This document shows positions 54,601-64,000 of a stretch of 64,000 nucleotides of DNA, in pieces. Location: the NCBI RefSeq assembly GCF_017916325.1, contig NC_090166.1, positions 661,001-725,000 on the forward strand, read 5' to 3'. Each line of letters starts with the position of its first letter. Position 1 is the stretch's first letter. This DNA comes from Leishmania martiniquensis (Eukaryota > Euglenozoa > Kinetoplastea > Trypanosomatida > Trypanosomatidae). A program made the translations under genes and the position numbers. The notes beneath the pieces are model-generated. The model did no database searches and was not told where the DNA came from. It saw only the letters and a program-made list of their open reading frames with translations.

Positions 54601-56079
54601 CACAGACGGTCAACACGACGCGCACTCCAGCAAAGGGTGGGGAGAGGGGGGAGGCAGATAATGAAGAAACAAGAAAGGCGTCAGCACTTTCTCGCAGAGC
54701 ATCTACATCCTACCCATCAATGCCTGCAGGGCTCCGTGACGGTTACCCATCCTGGCATATCTAGTCCTTTCTCACTCGCGGCGGCTTCCGGGGTCGCGAC
54801 CACGCAGGCGCGTGGCTGCGCAACCCAAGAGCAGGAGCCGCGCACGGACGAGCGACCAGAGAGCAGGCGTGTGGTGTAACGCTTAAGGACGCGCAAGCAA
54901 AAGAGGCGGGAGGTGGAGAGCATGAGGCTCACCTGCAGTACGGGGGCGGACGGGGGGTGAAGAGGTACATCAAGCCACCCTCCAGAGCACAAACAACGGC
55001 CAAGCGAAATGAAACAGGGGAGAAAGAGAGGCTGAAGACAGCCAGTTCGAGCGCCAGCGGGTGGGAAAGAGGCCGCGACAGAGAGACACGACGAGCTCCA
55101 CGAAAAGTGCTGCTCGCGTACGCGGAGAAAAGGGGGGGACGCGCGCCAGTGGTCCAGCGTGCATGCGCTGGTACAGATGTCTCAGCTTCCACTACGCACT
55201 ACAGGACAAGGGGCGCATAAGCTATCACGGGGGTGGGGCTTGTACGCACTTCCACACACGCCTCGCGTCCTCTCGGCGCAGCAGACAAGACCTAAAGCGA
55301 CGATAGTGAGAAGAAGCGATTCAGAGCTTGAGCGCCACCGAAGAACGGGGAGGAGAGCCCAACACAGCAAAAAAAACATATATGCGTGTCTAAAGGCGAA
55401 GAGGCGAACGAAGGCGCTGTCCCGTTGCCTTTGAAGGAGGAGGAGGGAGGAGAGGGGGCAGTGTGGCCGCAGGTACTCGAGCATACAAAGGTGCCTTTTC
55501 TTGTTGGGCCGATTTCTTCTCCGGGCCGCGGGCAGCGAAGCCGGCAGAAGACACAGCGAGCGCGCAACAGTCTTGCCGGCTTGCTGATGCCTTTGCTATG
55601 AGGCTCACTTGCCAGCCGAATGAGCGGAAACAATTACAGCGGCGCGGTCGCTGCTGAGGCGAGCACAGGCGCAGCGGTTGAAATGAATACACATACGGGA
55701 GTGAAAGTGCCGTAATGAGGAAGAAAAACGGGTGCGGCAAACAGCGGCAGGCGGATCTACGGTAATCAGCACGGATGTGCACAGGCGGCAAGGGCCATCC
55801 ACGCACCACAGCGCACCCGCATCCGCCCACTGTAATCAATGGGCTCGAGTGCAGCTGCAGGCATCCGGCGCGGACTCGGACTCGAGTATTCTCAACCTTT
55901 GTTCTCGTGAGAGTGCGCACACCCTGACCCTTCAGAAGTAAACTAGTCCCCACCAGAGAATGGAGCCGCACATTGCCGCTCTTTCGCTTCACATCTGCCG
56001 CCCTCGACCATACCGGAAGGCTTGTGCGTGATGCGGCTGATCGCCAAGGAGCTGTCTACACTTATCAAAGCTGCAGATT
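51628..56079. other. About 4.5 kb between the two PSA-like genes
   Basis: Purine-rich plus-strand sequence with short A-runs. It contains copy 2 of the 107-bp dispersed repeat (55454-55562), which lies about 500-800 bp past the PSA-like gene's C-terminal coding remnant. Frames up to 251 codons look random. No gene is called. Confidence 0.45.
55454..55562 (-). repeat. Dispersed 107-bp repeat, copy 2
   Basis: Diverged counterpart of 42834-42940, same orientation, located in the probable 3'UTR of the frameshifted PSA-like gene. Similarity fades on both sides. Confidence 0.6.
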
Positions 56080-58007
56080 TCACACCTCCTCAGGCACTTT
56101 CTCTGAAGCCAAAGACTTCGCTGTAAGGCGCAGCTGGCAGCTTTCGGGCAGCGATGCCCAGCGCAGAAGTCGTAAGGGTCCTACGCTTACTCTCAGCCGC
56201 CCCTCTTCCCAGCACTTGCGCTGGAGCCGCTCCGCAACTACACGGGCACGAGCAGCAGCAAGCAGGCCAAGGGACGTGGCTACAGCGGCAGCCCAAGTCG
56301 GTGGAGAGGCAAAATCACCGTCGGGGCGCTTCATGCACCATTGCGCCGCTGTTACCACGTAACTGGAGGAGCACACATCACACCGCGTTGGATGCCCTCG
56401 CACGCACATGACGCAGTGCGGCACCTCGCACTCAGAAGGTGCTTCCGTCGTCGTCGTTGTCGTTGTCGGCGTTGGCGCTCCCGTCGTCGTCGTTGTCGGC
56501 GTTGGCGCTCCCGTCGTCGTCGTTGTCGGCGTTGGCGCTCCCGTCGTCGTCGTTGTCGGCGTTGGCGCTCCCGTCGTCGTCGTTGTCGGCGTTGGCGCTC
56601 CCGTCGTCGTCGTTGTCGGCGTTGGCGCTCCCGTCGTCGTCGTTGTCGGCGTTGGCGCTCCCGTCGTCGTCGTTGTCGGCGTTGGCGCTCCCGTCGTCGT
56701 CGTTGTCGGCGTTGGCGCTCCCGTCGTCGTCGTTGTCGGCGTTGGCGCTCCCGTCGTCGTCGTTGTCGGCGTTGGCGCTCCCGTCGTCGTCGTTGTCGGC
56801 GTTGGCGCTCCCGTCGTCGTCGTTGTCGGCGTTGGCGCTCCGTCGTCGTCGTTGTCGTTGTCGGCGTTGGCGCTCCCGTCGTCGTCGTTGTCGGCGTTGG
56901 CGCTCCCGTCGTCGTCGTTGTCGGCGTTGGCGCTCCCGTCGTCGTCGTTGTCGGCGTTGGCGCTCCCGTCGTCGTCGTTGTCGGCGTTGGCGCTCCCGTC
57001 GTCGTCGTTGTCGGCGTTGGCGCTCCCGTCGTCGTCGTTGTCGGCGTTGGCGCTCCCGTCGTCGTCGTTGTCGGCGTTGGCGCTCCCGTCGTCGTCGTTG
57101 TCGTTGTCGTCGTCATGCAAGCGTTTACCGTGGCGCAGTCAGCGGCAGCGTTTTTAGAGTCGACCACCACCTGAAAGGACGCCTTCCTCCACGAGTCCGG
57201 CACACACCCGCAGAAGTTGTTATCTTTCAGCGAGAGCTTTCTCAATGACGGCATCTGCGCCCATGCGTCTGGAAGACTGCCGCTGAGTTCGTTCTGATGC
57301 AGCTGAAGAATGTACAGAGCACCCATCGAGTTCCACTCCGGCGGTAAAGTGCCACTGAGCTGAGCGCCGTACAAAACGAGCGTGCTGAGCGCGCTCATCG
57401 AGCTCCACGAGGCGGGCAGCGATCCAGAGATACTCGTGCTTGTTAGTGAAATGAACTGGATCTCGCGAAGCGCGCTCCACGACTCCGGGAGGGTGCCCGA
57501 TATGCTGGTGAATCCCATGTTGATGCTGACGAGGTGCTGCAGCTTTCCCCAGCTGCTGGGCAGCGTGCCACGGATCCCGGCACGTTGATTGAAGAGATTG
57601 ATGGTGGTGATCATAACGCTCGAGTAGTCTACGTCATCCGGCAAATTCGGAAGAGTGCCCTCCGTTCTGAAGCCGATGCTGAGAAACGATACGGTCGACT
57701 GATAACATGTGATGCCCTTCCACTGACAGAAATCCGTCCCAGTCCACTCCAGCGACGGCATCGCTTCCGCAAAAGCCTGCAGAACCCTCAGCGTGTTCAT
57801 CTGCTGCACCTCCATAAAGCTGTATGACAGTCCATCGCCATCCGCAGCAGCAGCAGTAATGGCGAGCGTCGGCATCTGGACTTCAAAGGGCAAAGGCAGA
57901 TCCACAACGACGGCATCAGCTACTGGTGCATAGGATATGAGTAGCATGACGACGGCGACAGCACTCAGTGCTGCAGTCGAGAACGCGTAGCAGAGACGTC
58001 GCGGCAT
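56080..58007 (-). pseudogene. PSA-2-like leucine-rich-repeat antigen with frameshifts
   Basis: The frame opens with GTG at 58022; the first ATG is 58007, placed before a hydrophobic signal peptide (MPRRLCYAFS onward). The ectodomain is like the neighbour's: FCQWKGITC cap, about six GTLP-x-x-W leucine-rich repeats, and NNNFCGCVP. A Thr/Gly/Ala/Pro stalk of 10-residue units follows. At 56840-56841 the frame shifts; as written the protein runs into an Arg/Gln-rich sequence and stops at 56352, losing the Cys-rich segment and anchor. The correct continuation (second half of the stalk, then the CEVPHCVMC segment) is in another frame ending at 56080, and even that frame misses a hydrophobic tail that lies one frame over, ending at 56238. 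So at least one, probably two, single-base changes separate it from an intact gene. They may be real decay or sequence errors in homopolymers. Length is about half that of the neighbour. Confidence 0.75.
56444..57110 (-). repeat. 30-nt coding minisatellite, 21 copies
   Basis: A tandem array encoding GAPTPTTTTT on the minus strand. Thirteen units have cores at 56474 to 56834 and eight at 56869 to 57079, all 30 nt apart. The junction between the groups is 35 nt: one base is missing from the CCC and six extra bases (GTTGTC type) are present. That irregular unit resembles the array's last unit near 56446. Confidence 0.95.
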
Positions 58008-58022
58008 ATTGAAGAGTGTCAC

Positions 58023-61000
58023 AGGGAAGGAGAGAGAGAGGACAGCGGGGGAGGGTAAATAGAAAGGGGCCGCCTTTACGAACGGCGATGTGTAAACGAT
58101 GCGAAGGGATGAGTAGGCCTCTCACAAAAATATCTATGAGCAAAGGCTCACACAGCACTAACGCTCACACGACGGAAGAGATGAAGGACAAAGAAACAAG
58201 CAAAACAACGCTGAGGTGGCTACTACTAACGCTGTTGATAATGCTGCCGGGGTGGCTGGCGCAGCCACGTGGCGCAGAAATATGAGAGGCGGGGGGAAGT
58301 CACTTAGGCGCAGGAAAGAGGATGCTCATGCCAACGTCGGCGGCACGTGCGCGAAGCGGTGGGAGTGCACACCGGAAATGGACCAAGCGAAAGAGGAAAT
58401 GGGGGGGTAAGCAGAGTGCGGCGAAGCAGCGTGAAGTCAGAGGAGGCGTGTCAAAGTGTGGGGCGTAAAACGAGGCGAATACTGCAGGTGGGCCTTACTG
58501 TGCGAGTGCGTGCAAAGGGAGTTGATGTGCGTGACGCATGCGGCACAGGACCGCAGTCAGGAGTGGCCGCGGTGGCAGCAACGATGAGAGAATCGCAGCG
58601 TGCGTGCAGAATAGAGAGAGGGGGTGGGGGGAGCGCTGAAGTCGTGTTTGGCAGCACTCTGTCGAAGCGAAGAGCGGCGGCATATGCGGCAGGATGAGAT
58701 GAGGGATGTTCGAGGGACAAGCGAAGACAGGCGAGGGTGCATAGGCATAGTCCTCTCTGTCGCCTCCTGCTGTCTCTCTCTCTCGCTACAGAGTCGCACG
58801 CAGCCGTGGATGTGTGTCATTCATATTTGCTGGCACGTCACTCTCTAACTGAAAGGCTTGCAGCCATACGCCTCCTTCAAAGAGACCTATTCGATCCCTC
58901 TCGCGTCGTCTCTTCTGTGCCTCGCGAGAGATCACGAAAGGGTACTTCCGACTACTCCATGGCCTCCTTCGCCGGTGTGGCGGCGTCGCACCCCTCCCCT
59001 CTCCCCTCTCCTTCCCCAGTTGCCACCGGGGCCCCTTTAGGACACTTATTGCGTGCATGGCTCCTTGCATTGATTTTTGGTTGGGGGAGGGGGAGGGGGG
59101 GCGGTCGCCTGTTTTACATCACACCTCCTCCAGTTCGCTCTCTGCCGGAGAGGGAGTGCGTTATGCGAGGTCAGGACGTTTGGATTGCTGCAACACAGAG
59201 CGAGAGAGAGGGGGGAGGAGAGAGCGGAAGAGCGAAGCGGCAAGCAATCGAAGAAGTTTTTAAAAGAGGCCGAATATCTCGAAGCTAAAGGAAAAGCACG
59301 CGAGCGATGGCCGGTGCAGTGAGCCAAAGAGGCACCTCTCCCCTCTTTTCGTTTCCTGTTTCTGGCTCGCTTCACTGCCCCATTAGCTCCTGCGACGGAT
59401 GAAGTAGAGGGGCGATGTGCTATAAGGCATGGAACGTCGCGGCACTTCTGTGTGGTGTGCCATGATGCAGCAAACGCGCAAGACAATCCAGTCATCGTAA
59501 TCTTCGTCGCGTCATCCTCGCGGCGAATGGGGGTTGAAACGCGCCACGCAGCGAAAGAGGGGGGAGGAGGCACGGAAGAAAATGTCCGTCTCACGACTGA
59601 GCGCAATAAGAGTGAAAAGACAAGCCAAGTCAACGCCCGTAGTCAGCTGCGGACATGTGCGCATCTACTCACTGCTCGCAACACTCGTCTGAGTCCCCAG
59701 TGCCGCTACGATCATGAGTAGCCACCATTCACAAGTAATCCTATGCGCACTCCCGCTTCCACACACGCACACACACATACACTGCCGCCCAGGAGAACAA
59801 CAAGAGCACGAGGAGAGCAGCCCATGTAACAAAAAAAGGGGGGCTGGCTTAGCCAAGTATGCCAGAGCAGCACAGTGCTAAACTAAAGGAGCGTGATACA
59901 GAGGTGGAAAGCAACGGCGGCAATTGGGCGTAGAGCGAGCTGGAAGCGGAACGCGTTTCAGGGCAGCACAGCCACCGTAAGAAGCTCCAGAAAGGGCAGA
60001 ACAAAAGCGAGGCAAGCGAAGGCGCCGCCACCCGCCAAAGTGGTGCGGTGAACGAAAAGGAGGAGAACCGGAAGGAGACGGGGGGGGGTCGGCGCTTCTG
60101 CAGCGAATATTTTGCCGCTTCGAATGGTGCATCAGTGGAGGGGCATGGCTGCGCGGTGCAGAGGAGACGGGCGCTGGGGGAGGTTACGCCCCGCATGAGA
60201 CGGGGAAAGCGGCTGCTTCACTCGCTTCCTCAATAGCCTTCTTCAACACCCACGAGCATGAGTGCATCGCCCAAATGCTTTTTTGAGTGCTCTCGGCCAC
60301 CTCGCAGCTGCCGCCTTCGCCGCCGGGAAGGTCGACAACACGGGGCGTGGGGGGAGGGGGAGGGGGAACAGTGGACACAAAGTGACGGTGCACAGTCCTT
60401 CTCCTCGAGGAAGCGCCGCGGGTACGGAAGAAAATATATCTCTAGATGGATAGAGAGATATGTGTGTGTGTGTCACAGCGAAAGCGGGAAGAAAAGCGCC
60501 AACAGAGAACAAAAACGTCGGCTGATCAGAGAGGCGAAGCGAGCGGCTCATTCATGCGCCGCTTTCCGCTCCCTCTCCCGTTTTGTTCGCAGCCCTCCTC
60601 AAATGCGCAGGCGCATCAGTCAGCGCCGAAAAAGGGGGAGCGGCCGGCGCACGCGCTTAGGCAGACGCGGCATATACATCCGCGTTCTTTTACGGCGGTA
60701 TCTACGCCTTGTTCATGGGGCGCTGGAGTGCGGCGATACGCAAAGAAAAAAATCAACAGAGAAAGACAGATAGACTAGACGAAGCTGAACTGAACACTCT
60801 TAGCACCGAAGACGTTGTGAGGGGGCGAGGAAGAAACGGCTGATACTCGCCGTGAGTTGGATACGTGCACACTGACACACAAGAAAACGAAGAGCACAGA
60901 CGCAACGAGGAGCGCCCGCAGCTGAGAGAGACGGACGGAGTTTACAGCCCACATGAAGGTGCCTCAGAGAGGGCTGCTGTGCCAAGGAGGCATTGCCTTG

Positions 61001-61223
61001 TACTCTTCTTCAGCAAACCTCAAAACGCGTGCGACAATCCGCCTTTTTGTGCTTTACCTCTGCTGGGCCCATGCACGTGCCATCGTGCAGCGTCCGCAGT
61101 AGCGCCTTTTCTTGCTTCAGCCTGTCGATTAGGCCGATAATGATGGGCAGGCGCACACCGTGGAGGCTGGGGAGATCGGTCACCACCCTCCACGACACAG
61201 AAAAACCTGCAGCAAACGCTTGC
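58023..61223. other. Upstream flank of the PSA-like genes
   Basis: Purine-rich sequence just upstream of the gene (58021-58060), microsatellite-like stretches near 58775-58800 and 59200-59215, a TATA-rich palindromic stretch near 60440-60460 and several A-runs. No convincing gene. Confidence 0.4.
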
Positions 61224-61640
61224 TTCGCCCGGCGCGTCCGCGTCCGCCATACGAAGGCCCCGCGCGACGCAGACGCCGCACATTTCGCACGCCCCCGCGC
61301 CTTTGTCGCCCACGGGAGTGAAGTCACTCGCGCCTTGCACGTCGCTCACCCCCGACCCTCTCGCTTTCCCCACGCCGTGCTCTGATGCGATGCACCTTGC
61401 CGGCCGTCGCGGGCACTGCATGCACAGAGCGCCTTTGCACCCGCTCGCACGCCTCACGACGGCGCGGCTGTCGCAACGGGGGGGACTCGCCGCCTTCCCT
61501 CCCCATTCCCACCGGTGCGGCCGGAGGGCCGCCTGCGGGGGTGGCTTGGCCACGGGTGCCGCGGCAAGCGGGGGGTGATGCCATGCCTCGGTGGCCGCAG
61601 CGGGATTCGCCCCGCACGTGAGCCCGCCTTCTATTCGCAG
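61224..61640 (-). repeat. SIDER2-like dispersed element, copy D (diverged)
   Basis: Clearly related to copies A-C: the same GTCCGCCA(C/T)ACG end, the CCGCACAT(G/T)TCGCAC segment, the GCACGCCTCACGACGGC segment, the CCCATTCCCACCGGTG segment and the CCGCACGTGAGCCCGCC segment occur in the same order. It carries an additional segment of roughly 90 bp in the first half (about 61340-61432) and many substitutions, so it is older than copies A-C. Same orientation as the others. Confidence 0.65.
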
Positions 61641-64000
61641 GAGGGGCGGCCGTGCCGAGGGGAAAGGGGCCGCGCACAGAGATGCTCCCTGGAGCAGAGA
61701 AAGTGCAGCTGACCGCCCTGAAGAAGCGCTCAAGGCACCGGAAGAGACACCAAAGCCAATCTCACATCACTTCCTGGGCGCGGAAGCGCGAAGAAAACAC
61801 CGCGCGAGGCGGGGTAGCGGGGCTCCTGCGCCACTTGAAGCTCGAATGCGCTTACTCGTGCAGGCGCGAGCGCACGTGGGGTGTCAAAGCCGTGCCCCCG
61901 GGGGCAGGCTGCTGGTCATACGGCAGCTATCCGAATAATTCGCTGATGTCGCCCAAGACTCGGCCAAAGACGTGCCGATGCGATTACTTTCGCACCGCAA
62001 AGGGCGCTGCGCTCGTGAGAGCTCATCACCTCCTCTCAGTAAAAGCAAAAGTCGAAAGGCTTCGCTCGGCGCCCCAGACCCTATCGGACGTGAGGAAAAA
62101 GCTGCGGCTTCCCACGCCCCGCGGCACGGCTGGCAGACGACCGGCAGCCAAGTTCCAGCGCCAGTGAGAATCGGCGGCTTTCGCATCGCACTCCACATAC
62201 ATCCGGCCTTCATGATTCGCCCAAGGGAAAGCACATCCGCAACAGATTCAGGGTCGTAAGGGCCTTCCAAAAGTGGCAAGTGCCGGCCATGTCCACCCCC
62301 AGCAAAGATTTCGTACCTCTTGGGGGTGGCCAAGCTTGCGCAGAGGCAGGCGAAAGAGCTGCAGACCAATGAGAGGCATCCGCGTGTGCGAGCGCCACCC
62401 TTCGCAGGCACAAGGGAGTCGAGTGTCCTCAGCAGCCACGTTTTTCTTTCGCAGGATGTGCGATATGCCCCGGCCACCCCACGTCCGTGCACACACACAC
62501 ACACACACACTCCGCCGCGCGCATCTGCGTATGCCGTGCTGATTGCATGGCGGCCTCGTACTTTTTTGGGGGGGGGTGCATGCGCACCCAACGGTGTGTC
62601 AGGAAGCAGATGAGAAGTGGCAGACGAGAGGAAGAAAAAGAGAGAATATGTCTGAGAAAGCCGCATGGGGGCGAGGAAGCCTTTGCTACGCATACGGGGA
62701 GATGCGACCGAGATGACGACAGGAGAACATGGTGAGGCCGTTCTTTCAGCATGGCGAACCGATATGCGAGAGAGCGTACGAGGGCCAGTGCATTCCGTCA
62801 AGAATACGCGCACGTGGAGCTTTTGTGTCATCGACACCGCATTGAGTGCCCCCTGCTGCGTGTATGCGCTGGCCTTCTCTCTCTCTCTACCGAGAGAGAG
62901 TTGTCGATCCGCCTCCTGTGCCAAATCCTTCCCCTAGAGGAGTAAGGCGGAGACTAGCCGCGTCGCTCCTCGCGAGATGAGTGCCAAGTTAGGAGAGAGG
63001 TGGCGGAAGTAGATGCACAGAATGCACGCTCACCGGCGCGCATACCCCTTTCCCCTCATCCTACATGCCTGCAGAAGCCGCAAGCAGCTGGTGGGAAATT
63101 CTCTGGCAGCCATAGCGCCCTCCAGATCCGCCTCCCTCCCCCTCACCCCCGCCCCGCTGCCTCGTACGATTCAGACAGGCCTCTGCCGCCTTTCCTCTAC
63201 TTTTCCCTGTCGCTTTCCTCTCCTCGTCAGTCGACGTATACACGGATGGCGAGCCCCGCAGGCCGCCCCCACCACCACCACCACTACCACCACTCACTTT
63301 AGCTTCGCTGCGCGCTGTGGTCGCTACTGCTGTATAGAGAAGCCGTTGTACCGTGCGTTGGCTGAGGCTTGTGTGTCCTTCCTGGCCAAAGAGCTCCTGA
63401 TCTCATGCCTCCATGGAGCCCACTGTGCCTTGTTCCTCTCTGTCTTTTTGTCCGCGCACGGCGTCGCGTTGCCCAACTCTCTTAGGCAAGCGCCGCAGAA
63501 CAAAGCACGGGCGAAAAGTGCAGTAGGAGCTCGTGGCACAGCACCAATCCTCACATCTGTGCCACCCTCTGCAGGAGCACATGCGCCCTGGCCGCATGGA
63601 CGCAAACAGGCAGGCAGACACGTATGCAGAGAGGAACATATGTATGCAGAAGCTTGGAAGCACTGCGCCTGCTATCCACACGAGCGCACGCTCGGCCTGA
63701 GATTAACGGCCCTCCGCGCTCTCTCTTCCCTTGCAATCGGCCAGCCTCTAGCGCCCGCCGACTGTGTGACCCACTCGCTGCTGCTCTCTCCCTTCCCCCC
63801 CCCTCACGCTCCAACCGTACTATCTTTGCTTTTATTCTCGAAGCGCAGAGGCAACGCATTCCGCCTCTCTCCCCCTCCTCTTCTGTTGGAAGGGGAGGCA
63901 GCCTTACCGCCTCAGGCAAGGCATTAGTCAGGAGAGGGCGGTGAACGAATGATGTGGGGAGTGGCCGAGAATCCAGGAGACGACCGATGCGCTGTTCAGC
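61641..64000. other. Right-hand end without a recognisable gene
   Basis: Includes a CA microsatellite at 62489-62510 and, from about 63120, several pyrimidine-rich stretches on the plus strand, the reverse of the bias in most of the window. Frames of 346 codons (minus) and 304 codons (plus) are present, but both pass through simple sequence and neither starts with convincing context. Confidence 0.4.
62489..62510. repeat. CA microsatellite
   Basis: Eleven or so CA dinucleotides in an uninterrupted run. Confidence 0.85.

Noticed and set aside
56341..57248. Plus-strand frames of 249-277 codons across the 30-nt array
   Set aside because: Antisense shadows of the PSA-like stalk, for the same reason as the 27-nt array.
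61884..62924. 346-codon minus-strand frame near the right end
   Set aside because: It begins with a non-ATG codon, runs through a CA microsatellite as alternating Cys/Val, and shows no recognisable domain.
63013..63927. 304-codon plus-strand frame at the right end
   Set aside because: No domain, a His/Thr run from a CCA repeat, and composition typical of non-coding pyrimidine-rich sequence. It cannot be excluded entirely because it lies where the strand bias reverses.
1..64000. tRNA, rRNA or other structured RNA genes
   Set aside because: No tRNA-like A/B box pair with a foldable cloverleaf or rRNA segment was noticed. This was a reading by eye, so a covariance-model scan could still find one.

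Overview
The window looks like nuclear DNA of a Leishmania-type trypanosomatid. It is GC-rich, genes are long, intron-free and widely spaced, all recognisable genes lie on one strand (minus), and pyrimidine tracts followed by AG precede start codons, as expected for trans-splicing of a polycistronic transcript. It carries PSA-2-type leucine-rich-repeat surface antigens, an ABCC transporter resembling pentamidine resistance protein 1 (PRP1/ABCC7), and near-identical dispersed repeats that look like SIDER2 retroposons. From memory, a PRP1-type gene next to a PSA-like gene fits the chromosome 31 region of Leishmania; no alignment was possible here.

In transcription order (right to left): a frameshifted PSA-2-like gene (58.0-56.1 kb); an intact PSA-2-like gene with about 70 copies of a 27-nt Thr/Ala/Pro repeat (51.3-48.3 kb); a PRP1/ABCC7-like transporter interrupted by one apparent 1-nt frameshift (41.9-36.4 kb); three large proteins of unknown function that I read as one diverged, N-myristoylated paralogous family (35.1-31.7, 25.7-18.5 and 8.4-4.6 kb; 1151, 2392 and 1256 aa); and a small LSD1-type zinc-finger protein (2.0-1.6 kb). 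A possible small mitochondrial-type ORF lies at 28 kb. No convincing plus-strand gene was seen.

The rest is long untranslated or intergenic sequence rich in microsatellites and purine/pyrimidine tracts, including about 9 kb without a gene between 8.4 and 17.6 kb. Direct repeats of the SIDER2-like element at 0.5, 2.9, 17.6 and 61.2 kb flank the gene cluster.

Main points for follow-up: (1) the tandem myristoylated family, where in all three cases the first real ATG gives an MG-x-x-P-S start; (2) a CAP-Gly-like domain inserted in the N-terminal linker of the ABC transporter; (3) three candidate single-base indels in homopolymers that decide whether two genes are broken or mis-sequenced; (4) the direct repeats able to bracket an amplicon containing the transporter.
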